From: VRUE01 sp963703175
Lineage (GTDB): Bacteria > Actinomycetota > Thermoleophilia > Solirubrobacterales > 70-9
Length of the DNA: 64,000 bases
Direction: 5' to 3'
Assembly (NCBI GenBank): GCA_963703175.1
Contig: OY969794.1
Location: 1,612,001-1,676,000, forward strand
The translations under genes and the position numbers were made by a program. Positions 1-9,384 of the stretch are shown one piece after another (the first letter of the stretch is position 1; every line of letters starts with the position of its first letter). The notes beneath the pieces are model-generated. The model saw nothing but the letters and a program-made list of their open reading frames with translations. It made no database searches and had not been told where the DNA came from.

Positions 1-214
1 CTTTGATCAGCCCGCTCTTCTCGGAGACGAACACGCGCCCGTCCGGCGCAAACGCGACGTCGGTCGGCTCGGTCAGGCCGCTGAAGACGATCGATTCGGC
101 GAAGCCTGGCTGAAGTGGCGTCGCGTGAGCCGAAGGAATCCATGCTGCGGCCAGCGCGAAAAGGGCGAGCGCGCAGGCAAGGCTCAAGGAACGAATCGTG
201 GATGAGAGGGTCAT
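1..214 (-). CDS. Secreted beta-propeller protein, sugar-dehydrogenase-like (N-terminal part only)
   Basis: Only the first 71 codons are inside the window; the gene continues past base 1. The ATG at 214 opens with a typical Sec signal peptide: TIRS, then a hydrophobic stretch (residues 10-25), then a probable cleavage site near SAHA-TP (residues 28-32). The mature part begins with FAESIVFSGLTEPTDVAFAPD and then GRVFVSEKSGLIK. That blade-like pattern is typical of NHL, SMP-30 and PQQ/glucose-sorbosone dehydrogenase propellers. With so little sequence the enzyme class cannot be fixed; an exported six-bladed propeller is the safe statement. It is divergent from the giant propeller gene that starts at 611. 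Confidence 0.6.
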   Translation of the reverse strand, partial: MTLSSTIRSLSLACALALFALAAAWIPSAHATPLQPGFAESIVFSGLTEPTDVAFAPDGRVFVSEKSGLIK

Positions 215-610
215 GCGCCGCCATCGTGCGCGCAGAGCGCCCTTCTGTCAACCAGATAGACCTTCTTTTGAGTAGGCCGGCGTTTCTCGTTTCAGGAACT
301 CCGCTGTCGCTATGACCGCCTGCGCTGGGCGGGATTACACGCTGGTACCTAAGCCGCTTTGCCCTTTAGAGAGCCAACTCTCCGATCTCACTCTGAGAAT
401 CGCCGGCTCCAGGAACACGAGCTTTTTCTTGACGTTTGAAATCACACCTGTTTCACTTACGCCTGCTTGATGTACGAAGTAGTTCAAAATGACGGTCGGC
501 TGTACGGCAAAAGCCGCAGCCAAGGGCCAGGGAAACAGGGAAAACCGAGCCTGACGGGAGCCGCCAGGGAAGCGGCCGGCAAGGGGCTCAAGGGACAAGG
601 AGAGAGCTAC
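215..610 (+). promoter_or_regulatory. Divergent intergenic leader upstream of cassette copy 1
   Basis: About 400 bases between two divergent secreted-protein genes. It is visibly poorer in GC than the coding DNA around it, especially 360-490. A TTGACG at 430-435 is a possible -35 box, but no convincing -10 follows at 17-18 bases. An open frame runs from a TTG/ATG at 467/470 into the downstream gene. I place the true start at 611, where an AAGGAG-type ribosome site lies, because homology to copy 2 begins only around 560. No RNA gene or terminator was recognised. Confidence 0.3.
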
Positions 611-3600
611 GTGAGACGCCACGAGAAGGCATCGACCGCGGGATCGACTCAGCGCCAGGCCAAGGGCCTCGGTCGCTTCTTCCGTGGAGCCGACGCCACC
701 CGTGGGCCTTCGCATAGCGCCGCAGGGAGTAGTGCGCCCGCGCTCAAGCGCCTCGCCCTGCCACTCGCCGTCCTCGCTGCCCTCGTCTTCGCCGCTTCGG
801 CCGGCGCCACCAAGACCCACCTCTTCAAGGAAACCTTCGGCTCCGCCGCCCAGCCGAGCTTCTCCAACGCCGGGGGGATCGCGGTGGACCAATCGAGCGG
901 CGACGTCCTGGTCATGGACGCGGGCGGCACCCCCTCGATCAAGCGCTATAACCCCGACGGCACTGCCGCCAACTTCTCGGGCCTCGGCACCAACGCGATC
1001 GACGGCAAAGGCAACGGCGAATGCGCCACGGTGCCCGCCGACTGCGACCAGACTCCTCAAAACGGTCTCGGCTTCGCCTCGGCCAGCGAATCGCAGATCG
1101 CCGTCGATAACTCAGGCACGGCGACCGACGGCGACATCTACGTCACCCAGAGCTCACCGAACGCGATCAACATCTTCTCCTCGCAAGGCAAATACCTGGG
1201 CCAGCTGACTGAATCCAGCTCCGGGCCCTTCTCCGAAGCCTGTGGGGTCGCCGTCGATCCGTCAGGTGCCCTCTACGTCGGCGACTACTCCAGCGGCATC
1301 CACAAGTTCGTTCCCGCGGCAAACCCCCCAGTCAACGCCGACAACCCCGCCAACTTCAGCTCGACGACCAACCCCTGCACCCTGGCCGCCGGCGCGGGCT
1401 CGAGCGCGGGCTTTCTCTTCGCCGCCCAATACAGCGGCCCGATCTCAAAGCTCGACAGCGGCACCGGCGCAGTCGAATACACGGTTTCCCCCGATAGCAA
1501 CACGACCGTCTCCGTCGACCCAGGGACGGGTCACGTCTACGCTGCCACGGGCCAGGCGATCAAAGAGTTCGATGCCTCTGGTGCGGCCAGCGCGACGAGC
1601 GTCTCCAGCTCAACCCTCGCGAGCAACGTCCAGGGGATTGCCGCACGTGGCTCAACCGGCGACCTCTATGCCTCCCGCTCAGACGCAGCGAACGTCGAAG
1701 TGTTCGGCCCGCTTGTCGCCCTTCCCACCGTCACCACCGACTCAGCCTCGGCTGTTGGGCCGACCAGCGCGACGCTCAACGGCACGATCAATCCTGACGG
1801 CGTCGAACTGAGCGAATGCAAGTTCGAATACGGCAAAACCACCGGCTACGGGCAGACCGTCGCTTGCGCTCAGCCTCCAGCGACTATCGGCAGCGGCACC
1901 TCTGACGTACCGGTCAGTGCCAACCTCAGTGGCCTCGATCTTGGCGCCGAATACCACTTCCGCCTCGTTGCCAAAAACACGAATGGCACGGTCAATGGAG
2001 CCGATAAAGCCTTCAAACTGCAGAGCCCGCCGGTTGTCGAGGAAGAGTGGGCCTCGAGTGTCGTCTTCAACGAAGCGGTGCTCAAGGCAAAGATCAATCC
2101 CGAAGGTTTTGCCTCGACCTTCCATATCGAGTATGGAACGAGTGTCTCCTACGGACATAGCACCCCCGAGGCAAACGTGGGCTCAGATAACGCCGACCAC
2201 ACGGTGAGCGCCTTCCTCAGCGGGCTGCAGCCCGACACCACCTATCATTGGCGAGTCGTTGCGAGTAACGCAATCGGGCAGAGCGAAGGCGCCGATAACA
2301 CCTTCACCACCTACGCTTCTGCCTCCCAGAACACCGAATGCCCCAACCAGGCCTTTCGCGCCGGTCCTGCCGCCACCCTGCCCGACTGCCGCGGCTATGA
2401 GATGGTCAGCCCGCTCGACAAAAACGGCGGCGAGATTCGCGCCGCGCCCAGCCTGGGCCCCGCCGCCGCCACGGCCTTTACCCAAGCCTCGCGAGACGGC
2501 GAGAAAATCACCTACTCCTCGCTGTTTTCCTTCGGCGATGAGCCCTCCAGCCATTACTCAAACCAGTACCTCGCGACTCGTGGGGCAGGTGGCTGGATAA
2601 CACATGGGATCAACGCCCCGCAGAGCCTGACCATCTTCAACCCGATCTTCGTCCCCTTCATCGAATTCAACACCTACTTCCAGTACTTCAACGAAGACCT
2701 CTCGAGCGCTTGGCTTGAGGACTTCAACAAAGCGCCGCTCATGCCCGACGCCCAAGCCGGATATATGAACTTCTACCGGCGTGACAACACCGACGGCAGC
2801 CTGGAAACGCTCACGGTGAATCCGCCGCTCACGCCCACCCCCAACACCTTCGGCCGCGGGGCGATCGAGGCCGCCGAAATCCAAGGCGTCTCGCGCGATG
2901 ACGCCCACACGGTCTTCACCGCGCGAGCCAAATTCACGCCTGACGCCTCGGCTGAAGAAGGCGAACGCGGCATCAGTAGACAGCTCTATGACTTCAGCGG
3001 CGGAGAGCTGCACCTGGTCAGCATCCTGCCCGACGGCACCGCCAGCGCGGCTCAAAACAACAGCCTCGGAAGCCTGAACGTCGGATTTTACCCAGAGGGG
3101 CAGACTCCCACTCGCCACCACACCGTCTCCGCCGATGGCTCGCGGATCTTTTGGACGGCCGCAAACAACTTAGGCGTCGGTCCGATCTACGTCCGCCTCG
3201 ACGGCGCGACGACCATACCCGTCTCTGCCGGCGACGCCCACTGGTGGAACGCGAGCCCCGACGGCTCCAAGGCGCTCTACTCCGAAGGGCGCGTCTTCGC
3301 CCTCTCCCGCGGCGAAGCCAGCCTGAAGGAGTTCGACGTCGACAGCGAAACGACGACGATGATCGCGGGCGGAGTGTACGGCGTGGCGGGCGCCAGCGAA
3401 GACCTCTCCTATATCTACTTCGCCTCCAATGAAGCACTCGACGCCGGTGCCAGCGCCGGCGAACCCAACCTCTACCTCTACCACGAAGGCGCGGTCAGCT
3501 TCATCGCGACGCTCGCAGCTGATGTTAATCGTGAGTCCAGCGTCGTTGCCTCCGAGCCGGTTTACCACGCCAGCAGAATAACCCCCGACGGTCGCCACAT

Positions 3601-6600
3601 CGCCTTCGAGTCGATCCGCAGCCTGAGCGGCTATGACAACACCGACGCGCTCAGCGGCGAAGCCGACATGGAGGCCTATATCTATGACGCGGAGGGCGAT
3701 CGGCTGAGCTGCGTCTCGTGCAATCCGAGCGGCGCCCGCCCCGCCGGCCAACCGCTGCGAAGGCCTTTCACTGTGATCGACCAGCTCGAAGGCACCACCA
3801 GTGAACCCGTCCGGTGGGCGGCCGCCTGGCTGACCACCGAAGAAGAGGCTTCTTACTCCTCCCACGTCCTCTCTGATGACGGCAACCGACTCTTTTTTAA
3901 CGCCTTTGACGCGCTGGTGCCCGAGGACACCAACGGCGCCCAAGACGTCTATGAGTGGGAGGCGCAGGGCTCAGGCGATTGCCAAAAGCCCGGCGGCTGC
4001 CTCAGCCTGATCTCGACCGGGCAAAGCCCGAAGAGCTCTGCCTTCATGGACGCTTCCCCCGACGGCTCAGATGTCTTCTTTGAAACCGCCGCCAGCATCG
4101 ATCCCCAAGACCCCGGCGGGATCGACATCTATGACGCCCGCATCGGCGGTGGCTTCCCGACCGAAAGCCAGCCGACCCCCTGCCTCGGCGATGCTTGCCA
4201 AAGCCCGCCGGCCGCGCCCAATGACCCGACCCCGGCAAGTGCGGGCTTCAAAGGCGCCGGGGACCTCAAGCCAAGGCACGATTGCGCAAGTGCGGCCAAG
4301 CGCGCCGCCAAGCTCTCCCGCGCGGCAAAGCAGCTGCGAAGCGAAGCGGGGCAAAGCGCCTCGGCAACGCAGGCAAAGAGCCTGCGCCGCAGCGCAGAGC
4401 GGCTTGAGCGAAAGGCAAAGGGCCTTGGCAAGAGCGCTGCGCGCTGTAGGCGCTCTCACCGGGGGGCGGGGCGATGAGGCACGCCGCCAAGCAATCGAGT
4501 GCCACCTCGCCCGCCAACAAGGAGACCGAGAAGATGAACAAAAGCGCCAACTACCGTTCCCGCAGCGCCCTGCTCGCCAGCATCGCCGCAACCGCCGCTC
4601 TGCTGATCTGCGCGATCGCCGCCCCAACGGCATCTGGCGCCTTTGGCCTCAACAACTTCGACGTCACCGCCACCAACCAAGACGGCACCCCCGATACCCA
4701 GGCGGGCTCTCACCCCTTCGCGTTTACGACCTCCTTCGGCCTCAACTACACCGAACCGGCCTTCTTTGAATGGATCCCCGGCGGTGAGCTCAAGGACTCG
4801 ATCTTCACCCAGATGGCCGGGCTGACCGGCGACGCCGGCGCGATCCCCTATTGCTCGGTCACCGACTTCGCCAAGCTTCAAATCGGCGGCGACTCTCTTT
4901 GCCCCGACAAAACGGCGGTCGGCCTGGTCTCAAACCAGCTCCAGGCGCCCTTCTTGTGGGTGCAGAACTCCGTCTATAACTTAAAGCCCCCACCCGGGGT
5001 GGTGGTGAGGATCGGCTTTAAGGTCTTGCTCGTGCCGGTGGTCGTCGACATCGGCGTCAAGCAAGACGGCGAGAATAACGTCGAAGCCACGCTCGGCAAC
5101 ACCCCCCAGGTGGCGACCGTCTTTGGCTCGGTGTTGCAGCTGTGGGGCAACCCGGCCGATCCGGGCCACGACGAATTGCGCGGCGCTTGCGGGGAGGGGA
5201 ACGAACGCGAAGCCGAAGAATTCCCCGGATTCATTCCCAGCCCACCCGGAGGGGTAGTGACCTGCCCGGTCCAAACCGAAGAAAAGCCCTTCCTCACCCT
5301 GCCGCGCAGCTGCAGCGGCCCGGCGGCCACCACCTACAAAGCAGACTCTTGGGAAGAACCCGGCATCTGGGATGAAGGCAGCTCACTTACCCACGACAAC
5401 TCGATCCCGCCGATCCCCCAGGGCTTCACCGGCTGCGGCAAACTGGGCTTTGCGCCGAGGGTCGATTCAAAGCTCTCAACCGATCAGGCCGAGACCGGCA
5501 GCGGGCTTGACTTCAACCTCGACTTCTCTGATGAAGGGCTAAAGAACAAAGACGGCCTGGCCAATTCAGAAACCAAGAAAGCCGTTGTCACCTTGCCTGA
5601 GGGGGTAACGATCAACCCCTCGATCGGCGAAGGCCTCGGTGTCTGCACGCCAGCAGACCTCGGGCGGGAGACCTTGAACTCCAAACCTGGGGAAGGCTGT
5701 CCCAACTCCTCAAAGGTCGGCACCCTGCACGCCGACTTGCCGATCGTCCCAGAAGGCCTCGATGGCTCGATCTTCCTGGCCACTCAAGATGACCCGGCAA
5801 CCAGCGAGCACGGGGCCGAGAACCCCTTTGACAGCTTGATCGCCTCCTACTTCGTGCTGAAGAACCCCAACCTGGGCGCGATCGCAAAGCTGCCGGCCCT
5901 AATCGAACCCGATCCCAAAAGCGGCAGGCTGGTTGTGACCCTCGATGACATCCCCCAGTACCCGCTCGGGCACTTCAACGCCCATCTGCGCGAGGGACAA
6001 AGGGCACCACTGATCAGCCCCGCAACCTGTGGCACCTACACCACCGAGGCAAAGCTCTACCCTCGCTCAGACCCCAATAACCCGCGCACGGTGACCTCTG
6101 ACTTTCAGATCACCGAGGGCAAGGGCGGCGGCGCCTGCCCACCGGGGGGCGTCCCACCCTTCAATCCGCGCTTCGAAGCCGGAGCGATCAACAACAACGC
6201 AGGCTCCTTTTCTCCCTTCAACATGCGCTTGATCAGAGAAGACGGAGAACAGGACATGACCAAGTTCTCCTCGATCCTGCCCCCGGGGGAGCTCGGCTCT
6301 CTGGCTGGGGTCTCCAAATGCCCTGATGCGACGATAGCGCTCGCGAGGTCGAAGACCGGTAGGCAGGAGCTTGCCTCGCCCTCTTGTCCGCAAAACAGCT
6401 TGATCGGCCACACCCTGGCCGGAGCGGGAGTCGGCGGAGCGCTCACCTACGTCGGCGGCCAGATCTACCTGGGAGGCCCCTTTCACGGCGATCCACTCAG
6501 CGTGATCTCGGTGACCCCAGCGGTGGCCGGTCCCTTTGACGCGGGAACGGTGGTCGTCCAGTTGGCGCTAAACCTCAACTCCAAAACCGCAGAAGTGGAA

Positions 6601-7414
6601 GTAGACGGAGCCAACTCTGAACCGATCCCCCACATCCTCAAGGGCATCGTTTTGAAGTTGAGAGATCTAAGGGTCTACGTCGATCGACCCAACTTCACCT
6701 TAAACCCGACCTCATGCGATGAATCAAGCGCTAAAGCAAGGCTCTTTGGCTCCTACTTGGACGTCTTTAATCCCGCAGATGACAAACCAGTAGATCTCTC
6801 AACTCGCTACCAGGCTGCAAACTGCCTGAACTTGGGCTTTAAGCCAAAGCTTGCCTTGAATCTCAAGGGCGGCACGAAACGAGGCGGGCATCCGGGTCTT
6901 TCGGCGATTTACACGCCCAAGCCGGGCGATGCCAACATCAAAGGCCTCGTAGTTCGCCTACCGAGATCTGCATTCCTTGACCAAGCCCACATCAAAACGA
7001 TCTGCACCAGGGTCCAGTTCGCCGCCAAGCAATGTCCAGAGAGATCTCAATACGGCTACATCAAAGCCTGGACCCCGTTGCTTGATATGCCACTCGAAGG
7101 ACCTGTCTACCTCAGATCCTCTAACCACAAGCTGCCCGACCTCCTCTTTGACCTGCATGGCCTGGTCGACATCGAGGTCTCGGTCAGAATCGACTCAGCC
7201 CACGGCGGGATCAGGGCGACGCTTGAAGACTCACCTGACGCACCGCTCTCCAAAGTCGTTTTGCGCATGCAGGGCGCCAAAAAGGGCCTGATCATCAACA
7301 GTCGCAACCTCTGCGGCTCGACCAACAAGGCCAATGTGGTCTTCGAAGGACAAAACGGCAAGCAGTTCAATGCCAACCCGGTGATGCGGCCTGAATGCGG
7401 TGGCGGGCGGGGGC
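560..7414 (+). repeat. Duplicated two-gene cassette, copy 1
   Basis: This segment is repeated at 41586-48431 in the same orientation. The match begins 51 bases before the GTG of the first gene (CCGCCAGGGAAGCGGCC in both) and ends a few codons before the stop of the second gene. Divergence is uneven. The signal peptide/first propeller, the second propeller and most of the second gene are nearly identical, whereas the region around the FN3 domains (about 1450-2330) has diverged strongly. The sequence upstream of 560 and downstream of 7414 is unrelated to the flanks of copy 2, which marks the edges of the duplication. Confidence 0.9.
611..4477 (+). CDS. Giant secreted propeller/FN3 protein (copy 1)
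   Basis: A 1288-residue exported protein of unknown substrate. The GTG at 611 is chosen because ACAAGGAGAG lies just upstream and because similarity to the second copy starts here; the frame stays open back to 467. Residues 1-46 are basic, and 47-64 form a hydrophobic signal or anchor. Residues about 68-370 have NHL-type blades (IAVDQSSGDVLVMD, VAVDPSGALYVGD). Two FN3-like domains follow at about 370-470 and 472-566, each with an ATLNG/VLKA start and a TYHWRVVASN-type strand. After CRGYEMVSP a second TolB/WD40-like propeller (about 600-1190) carries repeats such as TVSADGSRIFWTA. Residues from about 1206 form an Ala/Lys/Arg-rich tail, probably helical, that could contact the wall. The stop overlaps an ATG of the next frame (ATGA), so the pair is co-transcribed. 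Such proteins are a hallmark of Solirubrobacterales; the function is not known to me. Confidence 0.8.
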   Translation: MRRHEKASTAGSTQRQAKGLGRFFRGADATRGPSHSAAGSSAPALKRLALPLAVLAALVFAASAGATKTHLFKETFGSAAQPSFSNAGGIAVDQSSGDVLVMDAGGTPSIKRYNPDGTAANFSGLGTNAIDGKGNGECATVPADCDQTPQNGLGFASASESQIAVDNSGTATDGDIYVTQSSPNAINIFSSQGKYLGQLTESSSGPFSEACGVAVDPSGALYVGDYSSGIHKFVPAANPPVNADNPANFSSTTNPCTLAAGAGSSAGFLFAAQYSGPISKLDSGTGAVEYTVSPDSNTTVSVDPGTGHVYAATGQAIKEFDASGAASATSVSSSTLASNVQGIAARGSTGDLYASRSDAANVEVFGPLVALPTVTTDSASAVGPTSATLNGTINPDGVELSECKFEYGKTTGYGQTVACAQPPATIGSGTSDVPVSANLSGLDLGAEYHFRLVAKNTNGTVNGADKAFKLQSPPVVEEEWASSVVFNEAVLKAKINPEGFASTFHIEYGTSVSYGHSTPEANVGSDNADHTVSAFLSGLQPDTTYHWRVVASNAIGQSEGADNTFTTYASASQNTECPNQAFRAGPAATLPDCRGYEMVSPLDKNGGEIRAAPSLGPAAATAFTQASRDGEKITYSSLFSFGDEPSSHYSNQYLATRGAGGWITHGINAPQSLTIFNPIFVPFIEFNTYFQYFNEDLSSAWLEDFNKAPLMPDAQAGYMNFYRRDNTDGSLETLTVNPPLTPTPNTFGRGAIEAAEIQGVSRDDAHTVFTARAKFTPDASAEEGERGISRQLYDFSGGELHLVSILPDGTASAAQNNSLGSLNVGFYPEGQTPTRHHTVSADGSRIFWTAANNLGVGPIYVRLDGATTIPVSAGDAHWWNASPDGSKALYSEGRVFALSRGEASLKEFDVDSETTTMIAGGVYGVAGASEDLSYIYFASNEALDAGASAGEPNLYLYHEGAVSFIATLAADVNRESSVVASEPVYHASRITPDGRHIAFESIRSLSGYDNTDALSGEADMEAYIYDAEGDRLSCVSCNPSGARPAGQPLRRPFTVIDQLEGTTSEPVRWAAAWLTTEEEASYSSHVLSDDGNRLFFNAFDALVPEDTNGAQDVYEWEAQGSGDCQKPGGCLSLISTGQSPKSSAFMDASPDGSDVFFETAASIDPQDPGGIDIYDARIGGGFPTESQPTPCLGDACQSPPAAPNDPTPASAGFKGAGDLKPRHDCASAAKRAAKLSRAAKQLRSEAGQSASATQAKSLRRSAERLERKAKGLGKSAARCRRSHRGAGR

Positions 7415-7434
7415 ACAAGCGTGCCAGCCGCTAA
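4534..7434 (+). CDS. Large secreted modular protein of unknown function (copy 1)
   Basis: A 966-residue exported protein. The ATG at 4534 is preferred because AAGGAG sits 9 bases upstream and it puts a signal peptide (residues 8-36, ending TASG-AFG) at the N terminus. An in-frame ATG at 4474 overlaps the previous stop and would add 20 residues. I do not recognise a named domain. At least three imperfect modules can be seen, each with an LP-G or LPR strand followed by a CP-x-x-S-x-x-G motif (CPNSSKVG, CPQNSLIG, CPERSQYG). They are separated by beta-rich sequence, suggesting tandem extracellular beta domains with paired cysteines. It sits directly behind the propeller gene in both copies of the cassette, so the two products probably work together at the cell surface. 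Confidence 0.75.
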   Translation: MNKSANYRSRSALLASIAATAALLICAIAAPTASGAFGLNNFDVTATNQDGTPDTQAGSHPFAFTTSFGLNYTEPAFFEWIPGGELKDSIFTQMAGLTGDAGAIPYCSVTDFAKLQIGGDSLCPDKTAVGLVSNQLQAPFLWVQNSVYNLKPPPGVVVRIGFKVLLVPVVVDIGVKQDGENNVEATLGNTPQVATVFGSVLQLWGNPADPGHDELRGACGEGNEREAEEFPGFIPSPPGGVVTCPVQTEEKPFLTLPRSCSGPAATTYKADSWEEPGIWDEGSSLTHDNSIPPIPQGFTGCGKLGFAPRVDSKLSTDQAETGSGLDFNLDFSDEGLKNKDGLANSETKKAVVTLPEGVTINPSIGEGLGVCTPADLGRETLNSKPGEGCPNSSKVGTLHADLPIVPEGLDGSIFLATQDDPATSEHGAENPFDSLIASYFVLKNPNLGAIAKLPALIEPDPKSGRLVVTLDDIPQYPLGHFNAHLREGQRAPLISPATCGTYTTEAKLYPRSDPNNPRTVTSDFQITEGKGGGACPPGGVPPFNPRFEAGAINNNAGSFSPFNMRLIREDGEQDMTKFSSILPPGELGSLAGVSKCPDATIALARSKTGRQELASPSCPQNSLIGHTLAGAGVGGALTYVGGQIYLGGPFHGDPLSVISVTPAVAGPFDAGTVVVQLALNLNSKTAEVEVDGANSEPIPHILKGIVLKLRDLRVYVDRPNFTLNPTSCDESSAKARLFGSYLDVFNPADDKPVDLSTRYQAANCLNLGFKPKLALNLKGGTKRGGHPGLSAIYTPKPGDANIKGLVVRLPRSAFLDQAHIKTICTRVQFAAKQCPERSQYGYIKAWTPLLDMPLEGPVYLRSSNHKLPDLLFDLHGLVDIEVSVRIDSAHGGIRATLEDSPDAPLSKVVLRMQGAKKGLIINSRNLCGSTNKANVVFEGQNGKQFNANPVMRPECGGGRGHKRASR

Positions 7435-7455
7435 CGCTTAGATACCTCTTCGTCG

Positions 7456-7492
7456 CGCCCCGTGGTCAGCGAGCGTTGTTGACCACGGGGCG
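7456..7492. terminator. Bidirectional terminator hairpin between convergent genes
   Basis: Perfect 13-bp inverted repeat, CGCCCCGTGGTCA (7456-7468) with TGACCACGGGGCG (7480-7492) and an 11-base loop. It lies after the stop of the + gene at 7434 and overlaps the last codons of the convergent - gene. GC-rich arms without a clear T-run suggest termination in either direction. Confidence 0.6.
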
Positions 7493-7798
7493 TGGAAGTC
7501 GCGCGCACCACGTGGCAAACACGGCGACAGCCACCGCAGCGCCCAGCCAGTGCAGGCCGACGAGCACGAAGAGCAGGCTGGGGATCCCCGACAGGGCGGC
7601 CCGAATCAGGACCGGTGCCTCGGGCAACCCGACCACGCGGGCGGTGAGCATGGCGCAGGCCAGCCAGGACAGCGGGCCTACCAGCCAGCCCCAGCTTTCG
7701 AAGAAGCCATGCGAGAAGACCAGCGCCAGCAGAATCGAAAGCGCGGCCACGGCCGCGACCTGCACCACCGCCACGCGCCAGAGAATTGCCGAGTCCAC
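7466..7798 (-). CDS. Small integral membrane protein
   Basis: A 110-residue protein starting at GTG 7798, 16 bases after the stop of the TetR gene at 7815. The frame stays open further upstream, but that would overlap the TetR gene. Three to four hydrophobic segments are visible: VAVVQVAAVAALSILLALVF, then SWGWLVGPLSWLACAMLTA, then an LSGIPSLLFVLVGLHWLGAAV region. No catalytic motif is visible. Close spacing and the same strand as the TetR gene suggest one transcript, so it may be a target or partner of that regulator. It could be an uncharacterised transport or envelope protein; the function is unknown. Confidence 0.6.
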   Translation of the reverse strand: MDSAILWRVAVVQVAAVAALSILLALVFSHGFFESWGWLVGPLSWLACAMLTARVVGLPEAPVLIRAALSGIPSLLFVLVGLHWLGAAVAVAVFATWCARLPRPVVNNAR

Positions 7799-7814
7799 GC
7801 CGGGATCTTCCCAC

Positions 7815-8444
7815 CTACGGCGAAGCCGATGAGGCTGGCGCCACGTAGGCCTCGGCGGCCGCTCGGGGCCCGACGAAAGGCACCAGCAGGGCAAACTCGA
7901 GCTCGGGCAGCAACTGCGGTAGATCCGCCGCCGGTCCGACCCGCAGTCCGTCGACGATTAGCCCCGCGACAGCGCCAACTGCCATCAGCGCGGTGTGCGT
8001 CGGCAGCGGCGAGCGACCACTCGTTGGTCGCTCCGCTTCAAGCAGCTGGGCGATGCGGCCAATCGCCGTCCAGTGGCGCCGGCGCGCCTCCGGTCCGGCT
8101 GCGGCGGCCTCGAGAATCGCGGTTCGTGCCAGCGCGGGATCGTTGGCGAAGAGCTCGACGACGCCAGCAAGGCCGGCACGAGCTCTTTCGCGCCACTCGC
8201 GCTTACCCTCACAGGCGGCCGTGGCCGCGCCGAGGATCCTCTCGACTGCCAAGTCGTAAGCGGCAAGGAAGCACTCCCGTTTGTTGTCGAAGTACTTGTA
8301 GAAGGTGGTGCGTGAGGCGCCGGCCTCGGCCAGGACATCGGCAACCGAAGTGGTGAGGTAGCCGTCGCTGCCGGCAACCCGAATCATCGCTTCGACGAGC
8401 GCATCACGCCGCGCTCGGCCCTGCTTCGTTGCACGCTTCGGCAT
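7815..8444 (-). CDS. TetR/AcrR-family transcriptional regulator
   Basis: A 209-residue repressor-type regulator. The ATG at 8444 is preferred over an in-frame TTG at 8450. The HTH lies at about residues 10-60, with the signature TSVADVLAEAGASRTTFYKYF followed by DNKRECFLAAYD, as in classic TetR proteins. The ligand domain ends with LLPELEFALLVPFVG. That tail is shared by the three TetR genes at 23.7-25.7 kb and the truncated one at 48.5 kb, so all belong to one paralogous subfamily. Probable operator-like inverted repeats lie just upstream (8455-8491), which fits autoregulation. The inducer is unknown. Confidence 0.88.
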   Translation of the reverse strand: MPKRATKQGRARRDALVEAMIRVAGSDGYLTTSVADVLAEAGASRTTFYKYFDNKRECFLAAYDLAVERILGAATAACEGKREWRERARAGLAGVVELFANDPALARTAILEAAAAGPEARRRHWTAIGRIAQLLEAERPTSGRSPLPTHTALMAVGAVAGLIVDGLRVGPAADLPQLLPELEFALLVPFVGPRAAAEAYVAPASSASP

Positions 8445-8475
8445 AGACAACGTGGTACGTAACTATACCGGTAAA

Positions 8476-8491
8476 TGTACATTCAAGTACA
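8476..8491. promoter_or_regulatory. Putative TetR operator
   Basis: TGTAC-6-GTACA is a perfect inverted repeat 32 bases upstream of the TetR start. A second weaker repeat, GGTA-8-TACC, lies next to it at 8454-8469. The position and size fit an autoregulatory operator of a dimeric TetR protein. The assignment is by position only. Confidence 0.45.
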
Positions 8492-8526
8492 CAAGCGAGG
8501 CGTTGTCCTACCAACGAGGCCTTGTC

Positions 8527-9207
8527 CTATTCGATCCCGAAGACGACGTGAACGTTGGCCGTAACGGTTGACGACCCCGGCTTGGTCGGCGGAGCCGGCT
8601 GGGCGGCGGCACCCTTGCTGGCCTCGGGCAGGTTGGGGACGACTTCGGAGCCTTCTTCGATGCTGACCGCAGGGCCCAGGGTCGCCCCGGCTCGCGACGC
8701 CAATGCGGCAGCCTTCGCCTTCGCTTGGTCGAAGGCGATCAGCAAGGTGTTTTCGTAGGCGAGCTCGGGATCGCCGGGGAAGAAGCGCGGTCCGCGGGTG
8801 CCGGTGGCCCCCGCCGCCACCGCGGCGCTGACCAGTTCCCCGGCCTGATCGGGCTGGTGCAGGACCACCGAGATCCCCTCGCTCGCCCGGTAGAGGGTGC
8901 GCCTGTCGCGGCTGACTTTGCGGATCGAGATCTGGCCGGTGGTGATGTCGCCTGCACCCACCCCCGGAATGTCCTGCGCTGCCGCGATCACCGCCTGCAG
9001 GCGGACCGCAACGACACGCAGCGCGGCTGCCCGCGAACTTCGTTCCTGGGCCACCTGGAATCCCAGCCCGGCGGTGTCGTTCGGCACCTGTTGCGTCGCC
9101 GAGCCGTTAACCGTGATCGTTCGATCCAGTCCCGAGGCGGTGCTCGGCAGGAGGAAGATCAGCGCCAGAAGCGCGATCAAGGGAAGTGCTCTGGTTCGCG
9201 AGGTCAT
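8527..9207 (-). CDS. SIMPL-domain (DUF541) secreted protein
   Basis: A 226-residue exported protein. A signal peptide covers residues 1-26 (PLIALLALIFLLPSTASG). The mature part starts with RTITVNGSATQQVPNDTAGLGF, the hallmark opening of the SIMPL/DUF541 family (ITVtG-a-v---PD-a). It continues with an RLQAVIAAAQDIPGVGAGDI segment, then ALASRAGATLGPAVSIEEG, and a C-terminal TVTANVHVVFGIE strand, all in family order. Family members are periplasmic or cell-surface proteins of unclear role, some linked to oxidative stress. It lies between the TetR gene and tRNA-Val on the opposite strand from the tRNA, and looks like a single-gene transcript. Confidence 0.85.
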   Translation of the reverse strand: MTSRTRALPLIALLALIFLLPSTASGLDRTITVNGSATQQVPNDTAGLGFQVAQERSSRAAALRVVAVRLQAVIAAAQDIPGVGAGDITTGQISIRKVSRDRRTLYRASEGISVVLHQPDQAGELVSAAVAAGATGTRGPRFFPGDPELAYENTLLIAFDQAKAKAAALASRAGATLGPAVSIEEGSEVVPNLPEASKGAAAQPAPPTKPGSSTVTANVHVVFGIE

Positions 9208-9291
9208 CAGCCGCCCGATCTGAAGGGAACTCTAGGCACGCTTACGGATACCCACCGAAGCTGGCCCGCATGCCGCATAATCCAAAAGCCC

Positions 9292-9364
9292 GGGCGGTTA
9301 GCTCAGTTGGGAGAGCACCTCCCTTACAAGGAGGGGGTCACTGGTTCGAGCCCAGTACCGCCCA
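9292..9364 (+). tRNA. tRNA-Val (anticodon TAC)
   Basis: A complete cloverleaf. The acceptor GGGCGGT pairs with ACCGCCC, the D-loop is AGCTCAGTTGGGAGAGC, and the anticodon stem CTCCC/GGAGG holds TTACAAG with anticodon TAC. The T-arm is CTGGTTCGAGCCCAG, and the discriminator is A. CCA is not encoded. It is 73 bases long. Confidence 0.95.
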
Positions 9365-9384
9365 TCAGTCTAATCTCACAGGCG

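Noticed and set aside
8725..9384. Upstream extension of the methyltransferase frame by 220 codons through tRNA-Val and the SIMPL gene.
   Set aside because: It would translate through a tRNA gene; the ATG at 9385 gives a complete methyltransferase.
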